This document shows, one piece after another, positions 8,007 to 15,994 of a stretch of DNA of 64,000 nucleotides. The position numbers and the translations under genes are program-made. The DNA lies in contig CAJTOH010000016.1 of NCBI GenBank assembly GCA_910577685.1, forward strand, positions 1 to 64,000, given 5' to 3'. The notes under the pieces were generated by a model. The model ran no database searches. It was not told where the DNA came from and saw nothing but the letters and a program-made list of their open reading frames with translations. Each line of letters opens with the position of its first letter. Position 1 is the stretch's first letter. The stretch comes from an uncultured Dorea sp. Lineage in GTDB: Bacteria > Bacillota > Clostridia > Lachnospirales > Lachnospiraceae.

Positions 8007-9143
8007 ATGTGTGTAAAAAGTGATTATTACCAAAAAGGGCGGGCATGGGTTGAATTAAATATGGAAAATCTGGCTCATAATGTGAGACAATTTCAGAAAC
8101 TCCTGCCGGATTGCTGCACACTGATGCCGGCGGTCAAGGCAAATGCTTACGGACATGGCGTTAAAGGAGTTGGAAGAGTTTTGTCTGAGATGGGGATTCA
8201 GGATTATTGCGTGGCTTCGGCCAGCGAGGCCGTAAAGCTTCGGCAGTCCGGGATTAAGGGGCAGATTTTGATTCTGGGATATACGCCGCCCTGCCAGTTT
8301 CATGAACTTGTGCAGTATCGGCTGACACAGACGGTAGTGGATCTGCCCTATGCCAGATTATTAAACGATTATGGACATCCGGTCTGCGTCCATGTGGGGA
8401 TTGATACGGGGATGCATCGTTTGGGCGTGCGCAGTGAAGAGATTGATCATATCTGTGCAGTCTGGGAGCTGGAACATCTGAAAATTACGGGGGTATATTC
8501 ACATCTTTGCGCGTCGGACGGCAATTCTGAGAAGGAGATTGCATTTACCAGAAAACAGATTGCAGAATTTCAAGCGGTGGTGGATGCCTTGCACAGGAGG
8601 GGGATCAGGGGATTTCGGACACATTTGCAGGGAAGCTATGGGGTGCTGAATTATCCGGAGCTTGAGTTTGATTATGCGAGGGTGGGGATTGCCCTATATG
8701 GGGTTCTTAGTATGCCGGGGGAACGGATTGCGGCGGAGGTGGAGCTTAGGCCGGTGTTATCTCTGAAAGCCAGGGTTACTTGCGTGAAGGTACTTCATGA
8801 GAATGAGGCGGCGGGCTATGGGCTTGCATTTAAGGCAGAGAGAGATATGGTGATTGCCGTGGTTTCTATTGGTTATGCGGACGGGATTCCCAGAGAGTTG
8901 TCTAACAAAGGGTATGCGCTGGTGAACGGCTGCTGGGCGAATGTGATTGGGCGCGTATGTATGGACCAGCTGCTGTTGGATGTGACGGGGATTCCCGAGG
9001 TGCATGCCGGGGATGAAGTGGTTTTTATTGGGAGAAGCGGGGGAAAGGAGATTCAGGCATGCGAAATGGCAGGAAGCGCGGGAACGATTTCTAATGAGAT
9101 CTTGAGCAGGCTTGGGGAGAGGCTTGGTCGGGTGTATGTGTAG
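8007..9143 (+). CDS. vanT: Serine/alanine racemase (VanT C-terminal domain as a separate gene)
   Basis: A 378-residue PLP-dependent, fold III racemase. The PLP lysine is in PAVKANAYGHG (about residue 44) and the opposing catalytic tyrosine motif in SIGYADGIPREL (about 290). In a vanG-vanXY context it most likely converts L-Ser to D-Ser for VanG. ATG 8007 follows AAGAGGAGGA by 4-5 bases. The frame is continuous with the membrane gene except for its TAG stop; ATG 7980 is an upstream alternative without a good ribosome site. By sequence alone it could be an alanine racemase, so the serine preference rests on context. Confidence 0.85.
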   Translation: MCVKSDYYQKGRAWVELNMENLAHNVRQFQKLLPDCCTLMPAVKANAYGHGVKGVGRVLSEMGIQDYCVASASEAVKLRQSGIKGQILILGYTPPCQFHELVQYRLTQTVVDLPYARLLNDYGHPVCVHVGIDTGMHRLGVRSEEIDHICAVWELEHLKITGVYSHLCASDGNSEKEIAFTRKQIAEFQAVVDALHRRGIRGFRTHLQGSYGVLNYPELEFDYARVGIALYGVLSMPGERIAAEVELRPVLSLKARVTCVKVLHENEAAGYGLAFKAERDMVIAVVSIGYADGIPRELSNKGYALVNGCWANVIGRVCMDQLLLDVTGIPEVHAGDEVVFIGRSGGKEIQACEMAGSAGTISNEILSRLGERLGRVYV

Positions 9144-9150
9144 GAAGACG

Positions 9151-9202
9151 AAAAGATTGTGATGTCAGTAGGGAAGAGGTTGCTGGTATGACAGTCTTTT
9201 TT
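9151..9202 (+). terminator. Terminator closing the van operon, probably bidirectional
   Basis: An 18-position stem, 9151-9168 with 9183-9200, has one mismatch and three G-U pairs and ends in six T. The opposite strand also ends in a T-rich tail. It ends the vanG-XY-T transcript and would also stop leftward transcription from the promoter in the invertible element at 9254-9519. Confidence 0.7.
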
Positions 9203-9299
9203 GTTAAGCAGTGTGTGGGAATTTGTTGAAATAAATTATGAGAACTGAAATTTTTCGCAGAGTAATCTACTCTAAGATTTTTTTCCAAATAGCATATCT

Positions 9300-9328
9300 A
9301 TTATAACTATCTTAGTTGAATAATTCAA
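9300..9328 (-). promoter_or_regulatory. Promoter inside invertible element 1, pointing left
   Basis: On the minus strand, TTGAAT (9323-9328), a 17 bp spacer and TATAAT (9300-9305). Transcription would begin near 9293 and run left into the terminator at 9151-9202. The same promoter is kept at the equivalent place in element 2. After inversion it would face the loaP-like gene and cluster 1. Confidence 0.8.
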
Positions 9329-9401
9329 TACCTAAATTTCTTTTAGAGAGTTTTTGTCAATATTTACTACAAGTTATACGTAAATAATTAGAAGACATCT
9401 G

Positions 9402-9440
9402 ATATAAATTCGCACTATTTAAGATGGTGCGAATTTATAT
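9402..9440 (+). terminator. Hairpin inside invertible element 1
   Basis: A perfect 14 bp stem, 9402-9415 with 9427-9440 (core ATAAATTCGCAC/GTGCGAATTTAT), has an 11-base loop and is followed by a T-rich stretch. In the present orientation it could block read-through from the left into the loaP-like gene; after inversion it would lie upstream of the promoter. Element 2 keeps only a weak remnant, so its role is uncertain. Confidence 0.5.
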
Positions 9441-9523
9441 TCTGTATTTTGTTTGATTTTTCTTTCAATATCTCTAGCAAATAATTTTATATTTTTCGCA
9501 GAGTAGATTACTCTGCGAAGGAT

Positions 9524-10084
9524 GTGGTTGTTATTTGGTATTTGCTTTTTTGCCATAAACAGAATGAATGGAATACATTAGATATCTGCAGACAGCATCT
9601 ATCTAAGCGAGCCTTGCTCAATGCCTTTGTCCTTACTTATGACAGGATGCGCAGGTTTCAGGGAGAGTGGCATGTGGAGAAACAGTTGATGTTTCCGGCA
9701 GGCGTGTTCCTGGAAAGCGATGATGAAGCGTCATTGATGGAGGAGATTAGGCAGTATAGAGGAAAAGCAAAGCCGGACACGGTGTTTAAGGCCCTGGCTC
9801 CTGTAAAGAAAAGTGAGGAAATATTTCTTAAGTCTCTCTGCGGGGAAGGGCTTCATCTCAGTATGTCGAAGGGTGTGATTCAGGATGGGATTACTCAGAT
9901 TACACAAGGGCCGCTTCGGGGAATGGAAGAGAGAATATGCCAAATTGACAGACATAAGAGGCTTGCGAGGCTTGCGGTTCCGCAGAGTATTTCCCTTAAG
10001 AAGAATTTAACAGGAAATATGACGTCTGAAAGTTCCGTTTTAGGGAGTGTTCCGGTAGGACTTGAGATTATAGAGAAAAGTTAG
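9524..10084 (+). CDS. loaP: LoaP-type NusG-paralogue antiterminator of cluster 1
   Basis: A 186-residue specialised NusG paralogue. An N-terminal NGN domain (IWYLLFCHKQNE, then GEWHVEKQLMFPAGVFLES) is followed by a KOW-like domain at about 118-155 (ITQGPLRGMEERICQIDRHK). This family binds elongating RNA polymerase and lets it pass terminators across long polysaccharide or antibiotic operons. The start is GTG 9524, and the ribosome site GAAGG lies in the right arm of the invertible element, so no promoter other than the one within the element is likely. It is about 80% identical by eye to the protein encoded at 30997-31557. It probably lets transcription run through the ~20 kb cluster once the promoter is ON. 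Confidence 0.85.
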   Translation: MVVIWYLLFCHKQNEWNTLDICRQHLSKRALLNAFVLTYDRMRRFQGEWHVEKQLMFPAGVFLESDDEASLMEEIRQYRGKAKPDTVFKALAPVKKSEEIFLKSLCGEGLHLSMSKGVIQDGITQITQGPLRGMEERICQIDRHKRLARLAVPQSISLKKNLTGNMTSESSVLGSVPVGLEIIEKS

Positions 10085-10118
10085 AAATATCCAAATACAA
10101 GATTCTGATAAGGATGTA

Positions 10119-11438
10119 ATGAACATGAAAAATATCTCAAACAAATTCTTAAAAGATCCCAGATTTTCAGGCATTGAGCCATTTGAGAATAAACTGTGGC
10201 TTTCAAGCCCTACCATGCATGGGGAAGAACTGAAATGGGTGGAAGAGGCTATATCCACAAATTGGGTGTCGACCATGGGGAGGTCGATCCAAAGAGTCGA
10301 AGAACAGATCTGCGAAATGGTCGGTGTTAAGTACGCTGTGGGACTCTCCTGCGGAACTGCGGCGCTCCATTTGGCTGTGAAGCTCCTTGGCGAACGCCTC
10401 TATGGTCAGCCTAGAGTTGGACACGGAACGTTGGAAGGACGCAAGGTATTCTGCTCTGACATGACCTTCGATGCCACGGTGAATCCTGTGGCTTATGAGG
10501 GCGGCGAAATGGTTTTCATCGATACGGAGTACGACACTTGGAATATGGATCCGGCTGCACTGGAACGAGCGTTTGATATATACCCGGATGTGAAACTGAT
10601 TGTAGCGGCTCACCTCTATGGTACGCCGGGGAAAATTGACGAGATCAGAGCCATAGCGGACAAACACGGGGCGTTGATTCTGGAGGATGCGGCGGAATCA
10701 CTGGGGGCTGCATATAAGGGCGTTCAGACCGGCACTTTTGGAGACGTGGCGGCGATCAGTTTTAACGGGAATAAGATAGTGACCGGAAGCTCTGGCGGAG
10801 CTGTGTTGGCGGATAGACCGGAGGATGCGGATAAGATCCGAAAGTGGAGTACACAGAGCAGGGAAGACGCTCCATGGTATCTTCATGAGGAGCTTGGCTA
10901 CAACTATCGGATGAGCAATATCATTGCCGGGGTGGTTAGAGGGCAGATGCCGTATTTGGAAGAGCATATTGGGCAAAAAGCCGCCATCTACCGTAGATAT
11001 GAAGAAGGGTTCAAAGATTTGCCTGTGAGGATGAATCCGTATGATGCTGCAAAGTCGAATCCAAACTTCTGGCTCAGCTGCATGATTATCGACGAGGACG
11101 CAATGTGTCCGCAGGTCAGAGGCGAGAAGGATGCATTGTATATCAGTGAGTCCAAAAAGAGCTGTCCAACAGAAATTCTGGAAGCGTTGAGCGCTTTCAA
11201 TGCGGAAGGCCGACCGATTTGGCGGCCCATGCATATGCAGCCGGTTTACCGAATGAACCCGTTTGTGACGAGGGACGGGAACGGGAGGGGCCAAAGCAAT
11301 GCTTACATAAGTGAGACTGGGCTGGTTGATGTTGGGGCGGATATCTTTGAAAGGGGACTTTGTCTGCCAAGTGATAACAAGATGACGGCAAAGCAGCAGG
11401 ATGTGGTAATTGAGATAGTGAAAAGGTGTTTTGAGTAG
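10119..11438 (+). CDS. DegT/DnrJ/EryC1/StrS aminotransferase (sugar), cluster 1
   Basis: A 439-residue fold I PLP enzyme. The N-terminal cofactor-pocket motif is GLSCGTAALHLAVK, the PLP aspartate is in LILEDAAESLGA and the PLP lysine in SFNGNKIVTGSSGG (about residue 219). It resembles PglE-type enzymes that aminate UDP-4-keto-6-deoxy-HexNAc, which suits the 4,6-dehydratase encoded at 27322. A segment near residue 330-350 is longer than in the shorter DegT proteins of this cluster. It is the first biosynthetic gene after loaP, followed by the phosphoglycosyl transferase, the same order as in cluster 2. ATG 10125 is an alternative start. Confidence 0.85.
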   Translation: MNMKNISNKFLKDPRFSGIEPFENKLWLSSPTMHGEELKWVEEAISTNWVSTMGRSIQRVEEQICEMVGVKYAVGLSCGTAALHLAVKLLGERLYGQPRVGHGTLEGRKVFCSDMTFDATVNPVAYEGGEMVFIDTEYDTWNMDPAALERAFDIYPDVKLIVAAHLYGTPGKIDEIRAIADKHGALILEDAAESLGAAYKGVQTGTFGDVAAISFNGNKIVTGSSGGAVLADRPEDADKIRKWSTQSREDAPWYLHEELGYNYRMSNIIAGVVRGQMPYLEEHIGQKAAIYRRYEEGFKDLPVRMNPYDAAKSNPNFWLSCMIIDEDAMCPQVRGEKDALYISESKKSCPTEILEALSAFNAEGRPIWRPMHMQPVYRMNPFVTRDGNGRGQSNAYISETGLVDVGADIFERGLCLPSDNKMTAKQQDVVIEIVKRCFE

Positions 11439-11447
11439 AGGGGATGG

Positions 11448-12230
11448 ATGATGCAGCAGACACAGGTAAATAAATCAGCCGCGCAGATTCATCCCGTACA
11501 AGCAGAACGAAAATGCGGGTTTTATGAGAAGTATATCAAACGGTTGTTTGACATCATTTGCTCTCTGGCTGCAATCATCGTGTTTGGCTGGCTGTATATC
11601 GTTGTGGCTGCCTTGGTTCGTATCAAACTTGGTTCTCCTATTCTTTTCAAACAGCCCCGTCCCGGAAAGGTTGATCCGAAGACAGGGCGGGAAAGCATTT
11701 TCTATATGTACAAGTTTCGTTCCATGTCTGATGAAAGAGATGAGAACGGAAATCTTCTGCCGGACGAGGTTCGGCTGGGCGGTTTCGGAAAGGCTCTCAG
11801 GGCGGCTTCGTTGGACGAATTGCCGGAGGCGTTTAATATCCTGAAAGGAGATATGAGTGTGATAGGTCCTCGTCCACAGCTTGTCCGGGATATGGTTTTC
11901 ATGACGGATGAACAGCGGAAACGGCACATGGTCAGACCGGGATTGAGCGGGTTGGCGCAGACCAGAGGGCGTAACGCCCTATCCTGGGATAGAAAGTTAG
12001 CTGCTGACCTTGAGTATATAGCGCATATTACCTTTATTGGCGATTTAAAAATCATTATAGATACTGTAAAACAGGTATTCTTCAAAGATAAAGGTATTAA
12101 GGATTCTGATGTGGATGAAGTGGATATTACGGATGACTTTGGTGATTATCTGCTGAAAGTGGGCAGAGTCAGCAAAGAGGTATACGACGAGAAGATGAAT
12201 GAAGCAAAAGAATTATTTTTAGATAATTAA
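11448..12230 (+). CDS. Phosphoglycosyl transferase (initiating sugar transferase), cluster 1
   Basis: A 260-residue monotopic phosphoglycosyl transferase of the PglC/WcaJ catalytic type. A membrane-associated helix (about 28-55) follows YIKRLFDIICSLAA. The active-site region reads YKFRSMSD, the catalytic Asp-Glu is in AASLDELPEAFN, and GDMSVIGPRP follows. It would load the first sugar phosphate onto undecaprenyl phosphate, starting cluster 1 repeat-unit assembly at the inner membrane face. The C-terminal 60 residues extend past the core domain. The adjacent aminotransferase suggests an amino sugar as substrate. Confidence 0.88.
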   Translation: MMQQTQVNKSAAQIHPVQAERKCGFYEKYIKRLFDIICSLAAIIVFGWLYIVVAALVRIKLGSPILFKQPRPGKVDPKTGRESIFYMYKFRSMSDERDENGNLLPDEVRLGGFGKALRAASLDELPEAFNILKGDMSVIGPRPQLVRDMVFMTDEQRKRHMVRPGLSGLAQTRGRNALSWDRKLAADLEYIAHITFIGDLKIIIDTVKQVFFKDKGIKDSDVDEVDITDDFGDYLLKVGRVSKEVYDEKMNEAKELFLDN

Positions 12231-12246
12231 TGTAGGAGATTGTGCA

Positions 12247-13155
12247 ATGGACAAATGCATTGATTTTAAACCCATATATCTTCCGGAAAATAAAGGGCTT
12301 GGAAATGCTCTGCGAGAAGCTGTGAAAAATTGCACATATAGTTTAATTGCGAGAATGGATAGTGATGACATTTCTGCACCAGATCGATTTGAGTTACAGC
12401 TGAATCAATTTTCTCAGAATTATTCGTTAGATATAGTCGGCGGAAACATTACAGAGTTTGTGGGAGAACCAAATAACATCACGGGGCGGAGAGCAGTTTT
12501 AAGTACAGACTCGGAAATAAAGAAAGATATGAGAAAGCGATGTGCGATGAATCATATGGCGGTGATGTATAAAAAATGCTCCGTTCAGAATGCAGGCGGC
12601 TATTTAGATTGGCCTTGGAATGAAGATTATTATCTCTGGATCCGGATGATTGAAAGAGGATGTACTTTTGGAAATATACAAGCCAATCTTGTGAATGTAA
12701 GAACGGGCGATGCAATGAGTGCTCGTAGAGGTGGTTGGAAGTATTTTAAAAGTGAGGAAAGATTGCAGCGATATATGCTTAGTAAGCAAATGATCAGCTT
12801 TTCCCGGTATTTATACAATGTAGCAATTAGATTTGCCGGAGAGGTTGTAGCTACAAACAGCATGAGAAGCCGACTTTTTAAATTTACAAGAAAAGAGTAT
12901 GTTCCGGATAATTCGAAAATAGAAAGCAAAGATAATATTTGTGGATCGAAAAAAAAGGATTACCCTCCGTTTTCTGTGTCAATGTGCGTATACGGAGGAG
13001 ATAAAGCGGAATGGTTTGATACGGCGCTTGGCAGCGTGATTGACCAGACCGTTCCACCCGATGAGATTGTGCTGGTTGTGGATGGAGCAATCCCCGAAAG
13101 CATCCAACTTGTGATAGATAAATATATCTCTTTATGTAATGCGGGGGGGGGGTAA
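12247..13155 (+). CDS. Truncated GT2 domain joined to the N-terminus of a second GT2, ending in a G tract
   Basis: A 302-residue frame. Residues 1-225 match the later two thirds of a GT2 glycosyltransferase (LPENKGLGNALRE, ARMDSDDISAPDRF, WNEDYYLWIRM) but lack the first ~60 residues carrying the nucleotide-binding strand. From about residue 238 a second GT2 begins (FSVSMCVYGGDKAEWFD, then EIVLVVDGAIPES) and stops at a ten-G run. With 11 or 8 G, the frame would continue into the GT2 remainder at 13173-13793. The start ATG 12247 has a ribosome site (TAGGAG). As it stands the product has no complete GT2 domain. It looks like a tandem pair of GT2 genes, one damaged and one switched off. Confidence 0.75.
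   Translation: MDKCIDFKPIYLPENKGLGNALREAVKNCTYSLIARMDSDDISAPDRFELQLNQFSQNYSLDIVGGNITEFVGEPNNITGRRAVLSTDSEIKKDMRKRCAMNHMAVMYKKCSVQNAGGYLDWPWNEDYYLWIRMIERGCTFGNIQANLVNVRTGDAMSARRGGWKYFKSEERLQRYMLSKQMISFSRYLYNVAIRFAGEVVATNSMRSRLFKFTRKEYVPDNSKIESKDNICGSKKKDYPPFSVSMCVYGGDKAEWFDTALGSVIDQTVPPDEIVLVVDGAIPESIQLVIDKYISLCNAGGG
13143..13152 (+). repeat. Ten-G tract in a glycosyltransferase frame (OFF)
   Basis: Ten consecutive G at codons for Ala-Gly-Gly-Gly, followed at once by an in-frame TAA. The downstream GT2 frame is shifted by one base, and adding one G or removing two would join them. This is the form of a slipped-strand contingency locus. Confidence 0.85.
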
Positions 13156-13172
13156 AGTTCATAATCATTAAG

Positions 13173-13793
13173 TTGGAGAAAAATTCCGGACATGGAATCG
13201 CACGCAGAATCGGTTTGGAGAATTGTACAAATGAGTTTATTGCACTGATGGATTCAGATGATATTTCCGTTTCGGATCGGTTTGAAAAGCAGTTGTCCTA
13301 TTTTGAACAGAATTGTGAGCTTGCAATAGTTGGAGGAAATATTTGTGAATTTGTCGGAACCTCAGATAACTGTGTCGGTAAAAGAATTGTGCCGGAATCA
13401 GACTCAGATATAAAAGCTTATATGAAAAAACGCTGTCCTATGAATCAGGTGACGGTGATGTTTCGTAAAGAGGCAGTTCAAGATGCAGGAGGGTATCTTG
13501 ACTGGTATTGTAATGAGGACTATTATCTTTGGATTCGTATGTCTCTGAATAACCAGAAGTTCGCAAATATTCCGGAGATTCTTGTGAATGTCCGCGTGGG
13601 GAAGGATATGTACGCCAGACGAGGCGGCGGCAAGTATTTAAAGAGTGAGATAGGAATCCAGAAGTTCATGCTTGAAAAAGGCTTAATTGATAAACAGACG
13701 TATATCAGTAACTGCGTTAAAAGGTTTATTCTGCAGAAAGCATTACCTAACAGCATAAGAGGCTGGGTGTTTAAGAAATTTGCAAGAAGTTGA
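13173..13793 (+). pseudogene. GT2 glycosyltransferase, C-terminal part (out of frame with its N-terminus)
   Basis: This 206-codon frame holds the rest of the second GT2 domain: SGHGIARRIGLENC, the acceptor/metal region MDSDDISVSDRF and WYCNEDYYLWIRMS, ending in KFARS. It closely parallels the first, truncated GT2 domain at 12247-12950, so the two are tandem duplicates. It has no ribosome site of its own and TTG 13173 is merely the first possible start. A one-G change in the tract at 13143-13152 would make a complete enzyme of roughly 275-280 residues. I label it a pseudogene for its present state, although it is probably phase-variable rather than dead. Confidence 0.75.
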
Positions 13794-13811
13794 GAGGAAT
13801 AAGGTGACTAG

Positions 13812-15011
13812 ATGATAAAGCTGAGCTACATCCTGGACAGAATAAGAGATGTGAAACCATCGGACTATTTGTCCGTATTTCCAATGACAGCAGCATTTCT
13901 TATGAAGCCATTTTATAAGAAAAAATATGCAGGCGCTTGGCTTGTTTGTGAAGAGCCTGCGGAGGCTAGGGACAACGGTTATCATTTCTTTAAATATATG
14001 TGTGAGAAACAACCTCAACAAAAGTGCTTCTATGCCATTAAGCAAAAATCTGTGGATGCCAAAAAGCTTTGGGAGTTAGGGGAGACAATAGAATATGGCA
14101 GCATACGGCATTGGCTGGCTTATTTTCTTTGTGAGTATAACATCAGCTCACAGAAGGGTGGAAAGCCCAATGCACCAATGTGTGCGTTCATGGAGATGAA
14201 TGGAATATTTAAGCCGCAAAATGTATTTTTACAACATGGAATAACGAAAGATCACGCTAAATGGTTGTATGCAGATAAGTGCAAATTTAAATACTTTATA
14301 ACAGCAGCGATTCCGGAAGATCAGATGATAAGGGAAGATTATGGCTACCCCGAAGGCATAGTGCAGCTGACCGGATTCCCCAGATACGATGCTTTGGATT
14401 CAACAGATACGAAAAAGAATCGTGTTTTGATAATGCCGACATGGAGATATTGGTTCAACCTAAAATCCAAAGGCGGAGACGATGTAAAGGAGGACTTCCT
14501 TCAGTCTGATTACTTAAAAAAATGGCTTGCTTTTCTTAACGATCAAGCGTTAGAAGAACTAGCGGATAAATACAATTTAGAAATCATTTTTTTTCTTCAT
14601 AGAAATATGCAAAGATATATAGCGGCATTTAGTGGAGTAAAAAAACATATCAATATTGCATCGTGGAAGAAATATGACATTCAAAAACTTATAAGAACTT
14701 CTGCGATTATGGTTACGGATTATTCAAGCGTGTATTTTGATATGATATACATGGAAAAGCCCATATTATTCTATCAATTTGATGAAGTAGAATATCGCAA
14801 ATATCAGTATCAAGAGGGGTGGTTCGACTACCATAATAATGTATTCAGCGATTCTTATTCCGAAAAAGACGAACTGATAAATAAACTGAAGGATTTTGCT
14901 GAAAATAAATTTATTGTTGATGATAATTACATAGATGGCTGCAGGGCAATATTCAAATATTTAGACACAAATAATTCAAAACGGATTTATGAATTGCTTA
15001 GTAGGCATTAA
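13812..15011 (+). CDS. CDP-glycerol glycerophosphotransferase-family protein, cluster 1
   Basis: A 399-residue member of the TagB/TagF-like family. The conserved pieces are VFLQHGITKDHAKW (about 138-150) and ITDYSSVYFDMIYMEKPILFYQ (about 297-320), with PTWRYWF between them. Members move polyol-phosphate units from CDP-donors to lipid-linked glycans or teichoic acids. In an EPS cluster it probably adds a glycerol-phosphate-like or other phosphodiester substituent to the repeat unit. Cluster 2 has its own member at 40970, sharing the ITDYSS motif but otherwise different. No CDP-glycerol synthase lies in cluster 1, so the donor must come from elsewhere. Confidence 0.85.
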   Translation: MIKLSYILDRIRDVKPSDYLSVFPMTAAFLMKPFYKKKYAGAWLVCEEPAEARDNGYHFFKYMCEKQPQQKCFYAIKQKSVDAKKLWELGETIEYGSIRHWLAYFLCEYNISSQKGGKPNAPMCAFMEMNGIFKPQNVFLQHGITKDHAKWLYADKCKFKYFITAAIPEDQMIREDYGYPEGIVQLTGFPRYDALDSTDTKKNRVLIMPTWRYWFNLKSKGGDDVKEDFLQSDYLKKWLAFLNDQALEELADKYNLEIIFFLHRNMQRYIAAFSGVKKHINIASWKKYDIQKLIRTSAIMVTDYSSVYFDMIYMEKPILFYQFDEVEYRKYQYQEGWFDYHNNVFSDSYSEKDELINKLKDFAENKFIVDDNYIDGCRAIFKYLDTNNSKRIYELLSRH

Positions 15012-15028
15012 TTAAGGAGAGAAAAGGA

Positions 15029-15994
15029 ATGGGTGTATTACTGAGCATTATTATCCCGATGTATAATGCAGAATCGTATATTAAGGATGCTCTGGATTCT
15101 GCTTTATTGGGTATAGATGACAGCGTGGAAGTAATTGTTGTTGATGATGGAAGCAAGGATCAATCTTATAAAGTATGCGCAGACTACGGGGACAAACGAG
15201 TTCGTTTGCTGCGGCAAGAAAACAGTGGGGCGCCTGCGGCACGTAATAAAGGGTTGAGTGAAGCAAAAGGCGAGTATGTACAGTTTTTTGATGCGGATGA
15301 TTTTTATGCCAAAGGAGCAGTAAATAGAATCCTTGCTGAGATTCGAAAATCCAAACATGATTGCTATATTGGTAATTTTTATCGATTTGACGGCAATGAG
15401 TCGCAATTGGAGTATAAAGATCTTAAATGGATAAATTCCTTGTTTGATCTTTATATGTTCACACCTTCACCTAACAGCAAAGTATTTAAGAAAGCCATAT
15501 TGGAAGAAAATGGTATTTTCTTTGAAAAAATCCGTTTAGCTCAAGATCTTAATTTCTATTTAAAATTTTTAGGGATTTCACATGATGTAAAGATAGTTGA
15601 GTATCCTTTTTTTCATTACAGATATGTCAACCAAAGTATCAGCCATGTAACGGATGATCGTATTCTTGATATAGAAAAATCAATAGAGTTTGCTGTTGAT
15701 TTTTACAAATCTCACAACGCAGGTAAAGAATGTTGCTCTTATGCATACTTGACTGGTGTAAAGCACACAAATTATCAGCTTGAAAAACTAATTTATGTTA
15801 ATGACCGGGAAATAATAGAAACACTTCTTCCCAAGATCGAAGAGATATGGAATGTTTTTTACGGTAAGTCAACTATTTCATGCGATAAATTTAAATATTA
15901 TAAAAAGAAATGGATCGATGCTGTAATACAGCTTACATATAGAACCAAGGTAAAAAAACATTTACAACAATTAAGAAAAGCGGAGAAAAGATGA
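15029..15994 (+). CDS. GT2 family glycosyltransferase
   Basis: A 321-residue GT-A glycosyltransferase. It starts LLSIIIPMYNAESYIKDAL, has VIVVDDGSKDQSYKVC at about 34-50 and the metal/nucleotide motif VQFFDADDF at about 85-93. The C-terminal 110 residues are basic and lack membrane spans. It would add one sugar of the cluster 1 repeat unit; donor and acceptor cannot be read from sequence. The start ATG 15029 follows AAGGAGAGAAAAGG. Its stop overlaps the next gene by 4 bases. Confidence 0.87.
   Translation: MGVLLSIIIPMYNAESYIKDALDSALLGIDDSVEVIVVDDGSKDQSYKVCADYGDKRVRLLRQENSGAPAARNKGLSEAKGEYVQFFDADDFYAKGAVNRILAEIRKSKHDCYIGNFYRFDGNESQLEYKDLKWINSLFDLYMFTPSPNSKVFKKAILEENGIFFEKIRLAQDLNFYLKFLGISHDVKIVEYPFFHYRYVNQSISHVTDDRILDIEKSIEFAVDFYKSHNAGKECCSYAYLTGVKHTNYQLEKLIYVNDREIIETLLPKIEEIWNVFYGKSTISCDKFKYYKKKWIDAVIQLTYRTKVKKHLQQLRKAEKR

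Larger units (their letters stand above)
9254..9519. other. Invertible promoter element 1 (OFF orientation)
   Basis: A 266 bp segment is bounded by perfect 20 bp inverted repeats: TTCGCAGAGTAATCTACTCT at 9254-9273 and its reverse complement at 9500-9519. Each repeat is itself a dyad (AGAGTA, central triplet, TACTCT), as expected for a site-specific recombinase site. The central triplet is ATC on the left and GAT on the right, so the two sites match as inverted copies. A consensus promoter just inside the left repeat points left, away from the loaP-like gene that starts 4 bases beyond the right repeat. Inversion would place that promoter about 40-50 bp before the gene. A related element with a different core heads cluster 2. 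No recombinase gene is in the window. Confidence 0.85.

Noticed and set aside
9500..9519. The right-hand dyad read only as a transcription terminator
   Set aside because: No T tract follows, it carries the loaP ribosome site, and an inverted copy with matching core exists 240 bases upstream.
12950..12957. Run of eight A within the GT2 frame
   Set aside because: A runs of this length are frequent in AT-rich coding sequence and no frame change occurs at it.
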